From: Opitutales bacterium
Lineage (GTDB): Bacteria > Verrucomicrobiota > Verrucomicrobiia > Opitutales > JABSRG01
Reading direction: 5' to 3'
DNA: 64,000 nucleotides
Assembly (NCBI GenBank): GCA_028280845.1
Contig: JANQKZ010000045.1
Location: forward strand, 62,001-126,000
The translations under genes were made by a program, and so were the position numbers. Below the pieces are notes generated by a model. The model was given only the letters and a program-made list of their open reading frames with translations. It had not been told where the DNA came from and did not search any database. Shown one piece after another: positions 7,161 to 15,069 of the stretch (position 1 is the first letter of the stretch; each line of letters begins with the position of its first letter).

Positions 7161-9590
7161 CTAAGGCCAAACGATTTTTATCCGGTTCTGTCGGTTCATG
7201 CGAACCCGCCTGTCCTTCAGATAAATGGGGGGGACCTTCTCTACACCCTCCGGCACGGTGATGGTGGCTCGAAGCAACTCCCCTCCCCTCCATTCGATGT
7301 CAAATGTAAATCCTCCCCTGCCCTTCAGGCCGCGGATCACTCCTTGGGGAAAAGCATCGGGCAACGCTGGAAGCAGATAAATTTCTCCCATATGGGTCTG
7401 TAGGAGCATCTCTCCAATCAACCCGGGTATAGCCGCTGAGCCATCCAATTGGAAGTGCAAGTATAGGTCGTCTTCGATCAAGAAGTCCTTCCCTTGTTCC
7501 CAATGGTAATCAGCATGCTGAAAGGTTAGTCCGTTTTCGAAACCTTGCTCGGTAAGCAGCCCCGACAAGATTTTAAAGGAACGATTTCCATCCATCAGTC
7601 GGGCCCAACACCACATGCGATGCGCCCGCGACCAATTGCCCCCAGCGGCCAGTTCTTGATCCATAAACCGCCCATCCCCACGCATGTTCAACGATACCTC
7701 AGCCGCCTTCGCCAATCCCGGTGTCTTCAGGGGGTGGATCTGGGTTCCAGGACTGATCGCATAGAGGTGCCCAATGTGCCGATGGCGCCCATCTGGATGA
7801 TCTATATCATCGAACCACTCCTGCAACTGTCCATGCTGGCCAACCCGCATAGGGAGCAAACCCAACCGCTTCAATTCAAGATCATCGGCAAAAGCCTCAT
7901 CGCCCAGCAATCGGGCTGCTGTGGCGGTTTCCGTAAAGAGGCCGTGGATCATTTGAATATCCTGATAAACACCCGGTAAGCTGTAATGATACTGATCACT
8001 CTTTAAATCGAAAAAAGCCGGATTCAGCCCTTCCTCTGTCATCAGGGCACCGTGCTCGGCTGATACCGACGGGGCGGTGATGTAATGCACCCCAAAGGGG
8101 ACCAGGTTTTCCAGCCAGAATTGCGATGCTTCCTTCATCAGGGGATAAGCCTGCTCTTCCAGGTAGCCCATATCCCCTGTATAGAGAAAATAATCCCAAA
8201 GGTGCTGGCAGTGCCAGGCCGCGCCGACTGGGTACATGCCCCAGCGAATCCCCCCATACGGTGCCGCGTGACCCCAGATGTTTCCAGTCGTATGGCTCAC
8301 CCATCCTCCCGTACCATATACTCGCTGTGCGACCTCTCGGCCGGAATGTGCGAGATCTTCGATCCAATCGAGGTAGGGTTCGTGGCATTCATTGAGGTCC
8401 ATCGAACCACAGGACCAGTATATCTCCTGCAAATTAATATTGCTCTGATAGTTCCCCGACCAGGGTGCCACTTTAAAGGCATTCCACGCTCCCTGAAGGT
8501 TTGCCGGCAATGCTCCCGGCCTGGACGCACTGATAATCATATAGCGGCCGAGGTTGAAAGCCAGTTCCATGTAGCCCCGATCCGGTTTTCCCGCCCGAAG
8601 CCGGGTAAACCGTTCATTGGTGGGAAGGCGCAAGGTTTCTTCATTTCCCCTGAGGTCGAGATAAACCCGATCATACAGTTCGCGGTAATCCTCGACATGC
8701 CGTTCCCGCAGTTGATCAAACCCCATCGCATCCGCAACGTCCAGGACACGTTTTACCACCGTGCCCGGCGGCTCCCCCCTATAGTCCGGATAACGCATCG
8801 CGTAATCCGTTGAGATGGTAAGAAAGAGATCAACCGTATCGGCGCCTTCGACCTTTAACCAGTCAGCCCCGGAAGTCACCTCTCCTCCTACCGGTTTTAC
8901 CAGAACTGAAAGGACGTAGGGACGTTTACTCCCATCGACGGTTCCTCGCACTGTAAACCTGCCATTATGAATGGTGACTTCCGCCATCTCCTGCATGATT
9001 TCAGTTGATAGAGTAAATCCCACAGCCGCTTCATGGTCTGAGGCAAGGTGCATACCCAGGACCCGATCCGGGTAGGAACAGAAGTATTCGCGGGAAAACC
9101 TGATGCCCCCTTTACGATAACGCACTCGCCCAATGGACTGTTGCAGGTCCAATTCGCGAACGTAATCGGTCACCCCTTCCCCGTCCGGATGAATCTCCAA
9201 ATACAAATTTCCCAGGGAAGAAAAATGGCCGAAATTCTCCCCAGTTCCAAACACGGAAGAGACAATGAGTTCATCCGCCGCCTGGGCCTCCCCCGCAACT
9301 ACCAGCTCACGGATCTTTGGAATCGTTTCTTTTGCTTCAGGATTTACTCCAACCGACTCCCAATCACCCATCGCCGGTTTACCAGCCCAAATGCTCTTTT
9401 CGGTTAAGGCGAACTGCTCCCTTCCAACCCCCCCGAAAAAGGAAGCGCCCATGTATCCATTCCCCAAATGCAGCGCTTGGCTATTCCAATAAGTTGCCGG
9501 ATAAGTATACCAGAGACGGTGATTCTTGAACCCGGACCAGCATGGATTCAAGAGAACCAGGCTAAGCAAGCTAAATAGAAACCGTTTCAT
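7161..9590 (-). CDS. GH95-family glycoside hydrolase (alpha-L-fucosidase/galactosidase type)
   Basis: 809-residue secreted enzyme, full length for GH95, whose members remove terminal alpha-L-fucose or alpha-L-galactose. A Sec signal (MKRFLFSLLSLVLLNPCWSG) precedes the N-terminal beta-sandwich with WNSQALHLGNGYMGASFFGG. The catalytic (alpha/alpha)6 barrel contains NLQGAWNAF and SNINLQEIYW near residue 383, the Asn pair of the active site. GGWVSHTTGNIWGHAAP follows, then SVSAEHG near residue 507 (the general-acid Glu) and FQLDGSAA near residue 715 (the conserved Asp). Some normally invariant neighbours differ: SAEHG for SPEN, and DGSAA for DGNFG. Specificity may therefore deviate from classical 1,2-fucosidases. 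It is the probable first gene of a two-gene unit with the Tat oxidoreductase. Confidence 0.9.
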   Translation of the reverse strand: MKRFLFSLLSLVLLNPCWSGFKNHRLWYTYPATYWNSQALHLGNGYMGASFFGGVGREQFALTEKSIWAGKPAMGDWESVGVNPEAKETIPKIRELVVAGEAQAADELIVSSVFGTGENFGHFSSLGNLYLEIHPDGEGVTDYVRELDLQQSIGRVRYRKGGIRFSREYFCSYPDRVLGMHLASDHEAAVGFTLSTEIMQEMAEVTIHNGRFTVRGTVDGSKRPYVLSVLVKPVGGEVTSGADWLKVEGADTVDLFLTISTDYAMRYPDYRGEPPGTVVKRVLDVADAMGFDQLRERHVEDYRELYDRVYLDLRGNEETLRLPTNERFTRLRAGKPDRGYMELAFNLGRYMIISASRPGALPANLQGAWNAFKVAPWSGNYQSNINLQEIYWSCGSMDLNECHEPYLDWIEDLAHSGREVAQRVYGTGGWVSHTTGNIWGHAAPYGGIRWGMYPVGAAWHCQHLWDYFLYTGDMGYLEEQAYPLMKEASQFWLENLVPFGVHYITAPSVSAEHGALMTEEGLNPAFFDLKSDQYHYSLPGVYQDIQMIHGLFTETATAARLLGDEAFADDLELKRLGLLPMRVGQHGQLQEWFDDIDHPDGRHRHIGHLYAISPGTQIHPLKTPGLAKAAEVSLNMRGDGRFMDQELAAGGNWSRAHRMWCWARLMDGNRSFKILSGLLTEQGFENGLTFQHADYHWEQGKDFLIEDDLYLHFQLDGSAAIPGLIGEMLLQTHMGEIYLLPALPDAFPQGVIRGLKGRGGFTFDIEWRGGELLRATITVPEGVEKVPPIYLKDRRVRMNRQNRIKIVWP

Positions 9591-9732
9591 CTACACAGGA
9601 TGCAATTATCAGGAGACAGATCCAACCTTCGTCTCATGGATGTTGAAAGGAAACCCCTTGGAAAACGCACACCATGGAAAAAACGGTTCCAGAAGATTTG
9701 ATTAATTTCAAACCATCCAAATATTAGTCATT

Positions 9733-10728
9733 ATGCGTCTCATACTCATTGCCCTCTTTCCGATTTTAACCCTCTCCCTTTTTAGTGAACGACCCACGGT
9801 CGGATCCATTCTTTCCCATGATCCCGCCTTCGATGCCTTGATCGCGCCCGGCACACCGATCGAAGTGATCACATCCGGCTTCACCTGGGCGGAGGGACCG
9901 GTATGGGACCGCGAACATGACAGGTTGCTCTGGTCAGACGTCCCGACCAACACCATCTATCAATGGAAGAAGGGAGGCGAGGGTCACACCGTCTTCATGA
10001 AACCCTCCGGGTTTACCGGCATCCTTGATGGAAACTATGAACAGGGCTCCAACGGCCTAACTTTTAATCACGATGGACACCTCCTGCTCTGCGAACACGG
10101 GGACCGCAGAGTCGCCGTTCTCACCCCCGATGGCGGGAAAATGACCCTGGCCGACCACTACGACGGGATGCGCTTCAATAGCCCCAATGACCTTCACGTC
10201 GCCTCTGATGGCAGCATCTATTTCACCGATCCCCCCTACGGCCTGAGAAAGGGAGCGAACGACCCACTCCGTGAAACCCCATGGTTTGGAGTGTATCGAC
10301 TCTCCCCGGACGGCACCGTCACCCTGCTCTCCAAGGAGTGTGAACGTCCTAATGGCGTCGCCCTCTCACCCGATGAAAAAACCCTCTACGTCGCCCAATC
10401 GCATCGCCCTGAGCCGCACATTTTTGCCTGGGATATCAAGCCAGACGGCTCCCTGGGCCCACGCCGCACCCTCTACGATGCTTCCAAGGAGGCGGAGCAG
10501 TATCGGGGCATGCCAGACGGGCTCAAAACCGACAAGGATGGGAATATCTGGACCACGGGTCCGGGTGGCGTGCTCGTCATCTCCCCGGAAGGCAAATTGC
10601 TGGGCCATATCCTCACCGGCCACGCAACCGCGAATTGCAACTGGGGGGAGGATGGGAGCGTCCTTTACATGACAGCCGACCATTACGTCCTTCGCATACA
10701 GACCCTCACCAAGGGGGATGGTTGGTAA
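9733..10728 (+). CDS. Secreted SMP-30/gluconolactonase family protein
   Basis: Six-bladed beta-propeller lactonase of the SMP-30/LRE family, 331 residues, with an N-terminal Sec signal (MRLILIALFPILTLSLFSE). Metal ligands expected for the family are present: Glu in FTWAEGPVWD, Asn in FNSPNDLHVA near residue 148, and Asp in RPNGVALSPDEKT and MPDGLKTDKDGN. The family opens aldonolactones, a product of sugar oxidation at C1. This fits a neighbourhood rich in exported sugar oxidoreductases. The gene is divergent from the GH95 gene across a 142-base gap. It could also act on other lactones or esters. Confidence 0.87.
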   Translation: MRLILIALFPILTLSLFSERPTVGSILSHDPAFDALIAPGTPIEVITSGFTWAEGPVWDREHDRLLWSDVPTNTIYQWKKGGEGHTVFMKPSGFTGILDGNYEQGSNGLTFNHDGHLLLCEHGDRRVAVLTPDGGKMTLADHYDGMRFNSPNDLHVASDGSIYFTDPPYGLRKGANDPLRETPWFGVYRLSPDGTVTLLSKECERPNGVALSPDEKTLYVAQSHRPEPHIFAWDIKPDGSLGPRRTLYDASKEAEQYRGMPDGLKTDKDGNIWTTGPGGVLVISPEGKLLGHILTGHATANCNWGEDGSVLYMTADHYVLRIQTLTKGDGW

Positions 10729-10958
10729 CCCAAATCCATCATTGAGCACGATGCGCTTCCGGCTCGAAGTGCTCCATCTCAACCGCCATTGCTATCCGAG
10801 GCCCAAGTGGTTCGAACCGGAGGGTGAATGGTTGCTTCTCCAAAATGGCTTCGAAGACAGCACAATATCCTATATGGGCTTAAAATTACCGCCGGAAGTC
10901 TTGGCCATGAACGAGAGACAACATTCCCGGAAATTTCAGATGGACAGCAATTCCAACT

Positions 10959-11978
10959 CTAGAAGCAACTGTAATCCGATCGCCGATCGGTGGAACCGCA
11001 GATCACCAGGTTGTTCGTACCGGCATCACGCCGATCGGTAAAAGCACGAACCTTTATGGAGGCCCTCGAAATCTCCCCATTTAGAGTCATACCCTTATCC
11101 CATAAACTCACCAGAACCGCATTGGGGTTTTCTATATCGCAGCCATCAATAAAGATATTGGAAGTATACCGCCCCTGCCGGCCGGATATGATCGCATTGT
11201 CCGAGTTGGGTCGCCCCCCATCCCCAAGAATGGTGAGATTCTCAAAACGGGTGGTCGCGACCGAGTCCTTGTCGCCCCACCCCAACTGAATCGGCACAGA
11301 ATTCCGGATCATCTTAATGGTGCAGTTCTTCACCGTATAATCGAAGTAGGCTTTGAACACATCGTCCCCGCACTCAAAATAACAGTCTTCCACCGTAGAG
11401 CCATCGCCTCCGACAAATCCATCGCTGTGGTTCTGGGCCCCGCCACGGTCATCAATCAGGTCACACCCCTTCATATGGATGACCGTCCCATACCCGCGCA
11501 CAAAGTAGGAAAAGGGGTTCAGCAGGGTCAGATTCCCGAGATGCATCACCCCTCCTAGATTCTCAATCTGGCTGTAATACCATTCGCGCAAGGGAAGGCC
11601 GCCCGGGTTGACGTCGGCCCAACGCTGCAGGGGGGTCCCATAGATGACTGACGTGTTTCGGTCTTCGCCTTCAATCCGAATATCCGCCTGTGCATGAAAG
11701 GCCCCTGTCACCTGGACCCCTTCACCAATGAACACCCGCTTTACCTCTTTCGGGATCAACCAATAGTGCTGCTTCTGGTTCTGTTCAAGGTTCGTCCCGT
11801 CTCCCACTTTCTCGGGAAAGGAAATCGTCCCGCTGCTCACAAATGTCACCACCCCCTCGGTGGCATCCCAGGCCAGACGCCCATCATAACACGCCTGCAA
11901 CCGCGAAACCGATTGCCCATGCAGGGAACCGCCGATGAGAGCGACCCCGAACCACACCCCGGCCAACGCCCGCCACAT
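10959..11978 (-). CDS. Secreted right-handed beta-helix protein (polysaccharide-active, GH28/GH49-like)
   Basis: About 339 residues with a Sec signal (MWRALAGVWFGVALIGGSLHGQS). The mature sequence has the short repeated strands of a parallel beta-helix. Segments such as IRIEGEDRNTSVIYGTP, HSDGFVGGDGSTVEDCYF and ECGDDVFKAYFDYTVKNCTI resemble the DG/DD-containing active-site rungs of GH28 and GH49 enzymes. The acidic pair in CGDD is a candidate catalytic site. The gene is the last of a five-gene minus-strand operon. Its ATG overlaps the stop of the preceding cytochrome-like gene (TGATG), implying translational coupling. An in-frame TTG three bases upstream is less likely. Substrate and exact family are uncertain. 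Confidence 0.75.
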   Translation of the reverse strand: MWRALAGVWFGVALIGGSLHGQSVSRLQACYDGRLAWDATEGVVTFVSSGTISFPEKVGDGTNLEQNQKQHYWLIPKEVKRVFIGEGVQVTGAFHAQADIRIEGEDRNTSVIYGTPLQRWADVNPGGLPLREWYYSQIENLGGVMHLGNLTLLNPFSYFVRGYGTVIHMKGCDLIDDRGGAQNHSDGFVGGDGSTVEDCYFECGDDVFKAYFDYTVKNCTIKMIRNSVPIQLGWGDKDSVATTRFENLTILGDGGRPNSDNAIISGRQGRYTSNIFIDGCDIENPNAVLVSLWDKGMTLNGEISRASIKVRAFTDRRDAGTNNLVICGSTDRRSDYSCF

Positions 11979-12451
11979 CAATGATCCTCCGGGGGGCGAA
12001 ACTCCCCATGGCTCATTTTGCGATGTTCGTCCAGCTGCGCGATCAAGGCATTGGCCTTCGCATTGTCGTCCGCCTTAAAGGCGGCGTGCAACTCTTTGAG
12101 CGAAGCCATAAAGACCCCCATCTCCCGGAGGTAGGCTTCGACAAACGCGTCGCGATCCGCTTCCAGCACATCCTCCGTCATCATGGGGACATACTCCATG
12201 GATTTTTCCACGTGGACCAGGATGGTCTCTACAATTTTGGCAGTATCGGCATTATTTTCCGGCTTGCGTGCCCCGCGTTTTACTTGGCGCCATGCTTTTC
12301 CGATGGCGCTCATTTCGTCCTCCAGGGGGGTGTGCTCGTGCCCTTCCCCAACTACGCCTTCGTTATCATGATTATCGGCGGAATACCCGGTGCCGAGGGA
12401 TAGCAAGAAAATGAAAATACAAGTGAGGGATGGTGGCAGAACTTTATTCAT
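11978..12451 (-). CDS. Cytochrome b562-like four-helix protein
   Basis: 157-residue exported protein with a signal peptide at residues 1-24 (MNKVLPPSLTCIFIFLLSLG). The mature part is a predicted four-helix bundle. It begins TPLEDEMSAIGKAWRQV and ends ALIAQLDEHRKMSHGEF. These match the two haem-ligand segments of cytochrome b562, Met in the first helix (residue 47) and His near the C-terminus (residue 148). If haem is bound, this is a soluble periplasmic electron carrier. A leading His/Glu-rich stretch (residues 26-40) is unusual. The gene lies within an operon of ThuA, Gfo/Idh/MocA and HEAT genes. ATG 12451 starts the signal peptide; upstream codons add a non-signal leader. Confidence 0.75.
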   Translation of the reverse strand: MNKVLPPSLTCIFIFLLSLGTGYSADNHDNEGVVGEGHEHTPLEDEMSAIGKAWRQVKRGARKPENNADTAKIVETILVHVEKSMEYVPMMTEDVLEADRDAFVEAYLREMGVFMASLKELHAAFKADDNAKANALIAQLDEHRKMSHGEFRPPEDH

Positions 12452-12517
12452 AACTGGCGTTTGCATAAGCTGGGAAGGAAGTCCCGGCAAGCTCCTTCCT
12501 CTACCAATTGACTGGGA

Positions 12518-13756
12518 TCAGGAATCTGCAGTCGGCGTCCCGCCCTCGACTACCCTTGCCATGAGGCCATTCAGCCGCCCACGGCTCTCTTCCGATCCCG
12601 CTGCCATCCGATGGGATTCCAGAATTTCAAGGGCCGGCCCGGGATCGGCCTGGCGCAAGATGATTCGATAAGCTGTCCGCTGCCAGTCACTCGCATCAGA
12701 AGAGTCCTCCGTGGATAGCCAATGCTCCACAACCTGACCCAATTCCGTCAGCGGGGCCACATAGCCCAGGGCGCGGCGAGCTTCCCTTCCGATGATTCCA
12801 GATTCGCGGCCCAGAGCCAACAAGGGCTCAACCGCTGCCGGGTCGGCCCTCCCCCCCAAGGCACGGATGACTTCCGCCTGCACGACCTGCCCAGCGACGG
12901 GTTCTGCCAGCCGGTTTCTCAAAAATGCATCCACCGCTGGATTATTCATCCGGACTAAGGCTGCCCGCGCCGCCTTCTGCCGGGAAGATTCGTCCGAGGT
13001 CGCCAGGACCAGTAAAGGATCTACATGCTCCACCTCACCAAACTCACCCGCAGCCCAGATGGCCACATCGGTGAGCACCGATGGTTCCGCTCCGAGGATT
13101 TGGGATAGGACTGGCAGTATGGAAGGATCCCGCTTATAGGCCGCGATGGTCAGGACTTGAATCTGCTCCCGGTCGGTCAACGTAGACTGCTGGAGAAGCT
13201 GGGCTCCCAATCCCAGGCCAGTATCCACCTGCGCGCTCAACTGTATCACCATCTGCCTGGTATCGCCCTTCGATTCCCTGACCTCCTCCAGAATCCAACT
13301 CATCGGGTGAGCGACCAACTGCACTTTGAGCAACAGGGCTCCCTTCTGAACAGGTGCATGCGTGATGGGCGACTCGAGCAGCCAATCCACCAGAGGCGTG
13401 GCTTCTGCCAGGTGTCCCGATCGAATCAATAATTGGGCGGCCCGCAGCATCGCATGATCCCGCGGCGTGGGATAACGAAAATCTGGTTGCTCCGTCCGCC
13501 TCAGGATTTCCTCAGCTGCAGCTGGGGTTCCGATTTCCCCCAGGGCATGCAAGGCGGCCAGCGCATAATCATGAACAGGATCATCCAGCAACGGTATGAG
13601 CAGGGAAACGACCTCCGCGTTACCGGGTTGCCCCTGGCTTTGGATAAAGGCCAGCTTCTGGGCATAAGGGGCATCGGGCAGGGCTCGTGAAGACTCACCG
13701 CGCAGAGTCGCCCAGCACAACAGCAGGCACAGGGGGATAAGCCATCGATAGATCAT
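12518..13756 (-). CDS. Secreted HEAT-repeat protein
   Basis: About 412 residues with a signal peptide (MIYRWLIPLCLLLCWATLRG) and then paired helices of HEAT/PBS-lyase type, e.g. LLIPLLDDPVHDYALAALHA, DVAIWAAGEFGEVEHVDPLL and EVIRALGGRADPAAVEPLLA. Such solenoids bind partner proteins and in Verrucomicrobiota/Planctomycetota are often joined to sugar-dehydrogenase/cytochrome modules. This one sits between a Tat oxidoreductase and a cytochrome b562-like gene. The start ATG overlaps the stop of the upstream oxidoreductase (ATGA, 4 bases), a sign of coupled translation. No catalytic motif is seen; a docking or assembly role is inferred from context only. Confidence 0.8.
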   Translation of the reverse strand: MIYRWLIPLCLLLCWATLRGESSRALPDAPYAQKLAFIQSQGQPGNAEVVSLLIPLLDDPVHDYALAALHALGEIGTPAAAEEILRRTEQPDFRYPTPRDHAMLRAAQLLIRSGHLAEATPLVDWLLESPITHAPVQKGALLLKVQLVAHPMSWILEEVRESKGDTRQMVIQLSAQVDTGLGLGAQLLQQSTLTDREQIQVLTIAAYKRDPSILPVLSQILGAEPSVLTDVAIWAAGEFGEVEHVDPLLVLATSDESSRQKAARAALVRMNNPAVDAFLRNRLAEPVAGQVVQAEVIRALGGRADPAAVEPLLALGRESGIIGREARRALGYVAPLTELGQVVEHWLSTEDSSDASDWQRTAYRIILRQADPGPALEILESHRMAAGSEESRGRLNGLMARVVEGGTPTADS

Positions 13757-15069
13757 AGCGTCCACGGGCTCCGCATAGGGCGACTCAACAGGGCGTTCGC
13801 TTCCGCATCATTAATAAAGGCCTCCTGGTCATTATCCCAATACAGTCTACGCCCTAACTGGCAGGCAATTTCGGCTTGCTGGCAAACGAGCTCAGACTTT
13901 ACCCCGGGACCTACCGGACAGATCGTAGGAGTGCCGTTTCGAACCGCATCCAAAAAGTTTCTCCAGTGATTGGGGCTCACCGGCAGACGAATATCGGATG
14001 GCAGTATCGGGGTCCGGATGAGCGACTTGGGCTCAGAGTCGATGTAGCCTCGAGCCACATAGACCCAGCCTTCAGACCCCTCGAAGAGCACGCCCATGGA
14101 ATTCGGGGCATTAAGCTGGGGCACCTTCTCACGCCCTTTGATGTGATCGACGTGGAGCACAGTTAAGCCATTAGGGTACGTGTGCTCCACCTCGAAGTAC
14201 TGAAAGGTGTCGTACAGGCCTTCGGCTGGTCTTTGACCCCAACCTTCTACCGCTACGGGTCCGGCATCATCCGCATCCATGGCCCATTGGGCGATATCTA
14301 CATGGTGGATCCCCCAGGCTCCGCTTAAGCATCCCAGGGAATAATCACGGATCAGCGTCCAATTTCGTGTGCACCGCAGGGTGGTATAGGGGGCAATAGG
14401 CGAAGGTCCCAGCCAGAGATCATAATCCAGCTCCTCCGGAACGGGCTCAACCGGCTGCGGGCCTACCTCCACGTAACTGGCGGATCCGATAACGATGCGC
14501 TTGGGTTCACCCAGGTAATGGTTCCTGAACAATTCCACCACATAGCGAAACCGTGCATCCGACCGTTGCTGGGTCCCGAACTGGAACGTCACACCATAGC
14601 GGTTGATACAATCGCGCATCGCCTTCGCCTCCTCCGCCGTCAGGCTCATTGGTTTCTCATAGTACATGGCCTTCCCCTGCCGGGCGGCTTCCATGCCCAT
14701 GAGCACATGCCAATAGTCGGGAGTCGAGATGCAAACAGCATCAATATCGGGGCGGGCAAGCAATACCCGGAAATCATTATAGGTCGCGCAGCTGTCATCC
14801 CCGTATTGCGCATCGACTCGGGCTTTTGCCGCCTGCCGCTTAGATTCGAAGACATCGCATACCGCGACCACTCGCACATCATCCAGGGCCACACAACGCT
14901 TCAGGTGGTTCGTTCCCATCCCCCCCACACCAATAAATCCCATATTGATTTTGCTATTGTGAAAGGTAGACCCGGCCTGCCCCCACACTTTGGATGGGAT
15001 AATAGTAGGGGCAAGGGCCGCCCCGCCGACTCCGGCCGCACTAGTTTTGAGAAAATTTCGGCGCTTCAT
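13753..15069 (-). CDS. Tat-exported Gfo/Idh/MocA oxidoreductase
   Basis: About 438 residues with a strong twin-arginine signal (MKRRNFLKTSAAGVGGAALA). The Rossmann motif is MGFIGVGGMGTNHLKR, and the catalytic-lysine motif is YYEKPMSLTAEEA near residue 145. The C-terminal domain carries GCLSGAWGIHHVDIAQW, typical of the exported subgroup. The NAD(P)-bound enzyme probably oxidises a sugar or glycoside hydroxyl in the periplasm; how the cofactor is reoxidised there is the open question. The gene is second in the operon. Its start overlaps the upstream ThuA-isomerase gene by 29 bases and its stop overlaps the HEAT gene by 4. ATG 15069 begins the Tat motif and is preferred over an upstream TTG. 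Confidence 0.9.
   Translation of the reverse strand: MKRRNFLKTSAAGVGGAALAPTIIPSKVWGQAGSTFHNSKINMGFIGVGGMGTNHLKRCVALDDVRVVAVCDVFESKRQAAKARVDAQYGDDSCATYNDFRVLLARPDIDAVCISTPDYWHVLMGMEAARQGKAMYYEKPMSLTAEEAKAMRDCINRYGVTFQFGTQQRSDARFRYVVELFRNHYLGEPKRIVIGSASYVEVGPQPVEPVPEELDYDLWLGPSPIAPYTTLRCTRNWTLIRDYSLGCLSGAWGIHHVDIAQWAMDADDAGPVAVEGWGQRPAEGLYDTFQYFEVEHTYPNGLTVLHVDHIKGREKVPQLNAPNSMGVLFEGSEGWVYVARGYIDSEPKSLIRTPILPSDIRLPVSPNHWRNFLDAVRNGTPTICPVGPGVKSELVCQQAEIACQLGRRLYWDNDQEAFINDAEANALLSRPMRSPWTL

Noticed and set aside
10729-10958. Continuation of coding sequence after the SMP-30 gene (a plus-strand frame of 107 codons)
   Set aside because: No domain or start context, and it runs antisense into the beta-helix gene. 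The 230 bases are treated as a convergent spacer.
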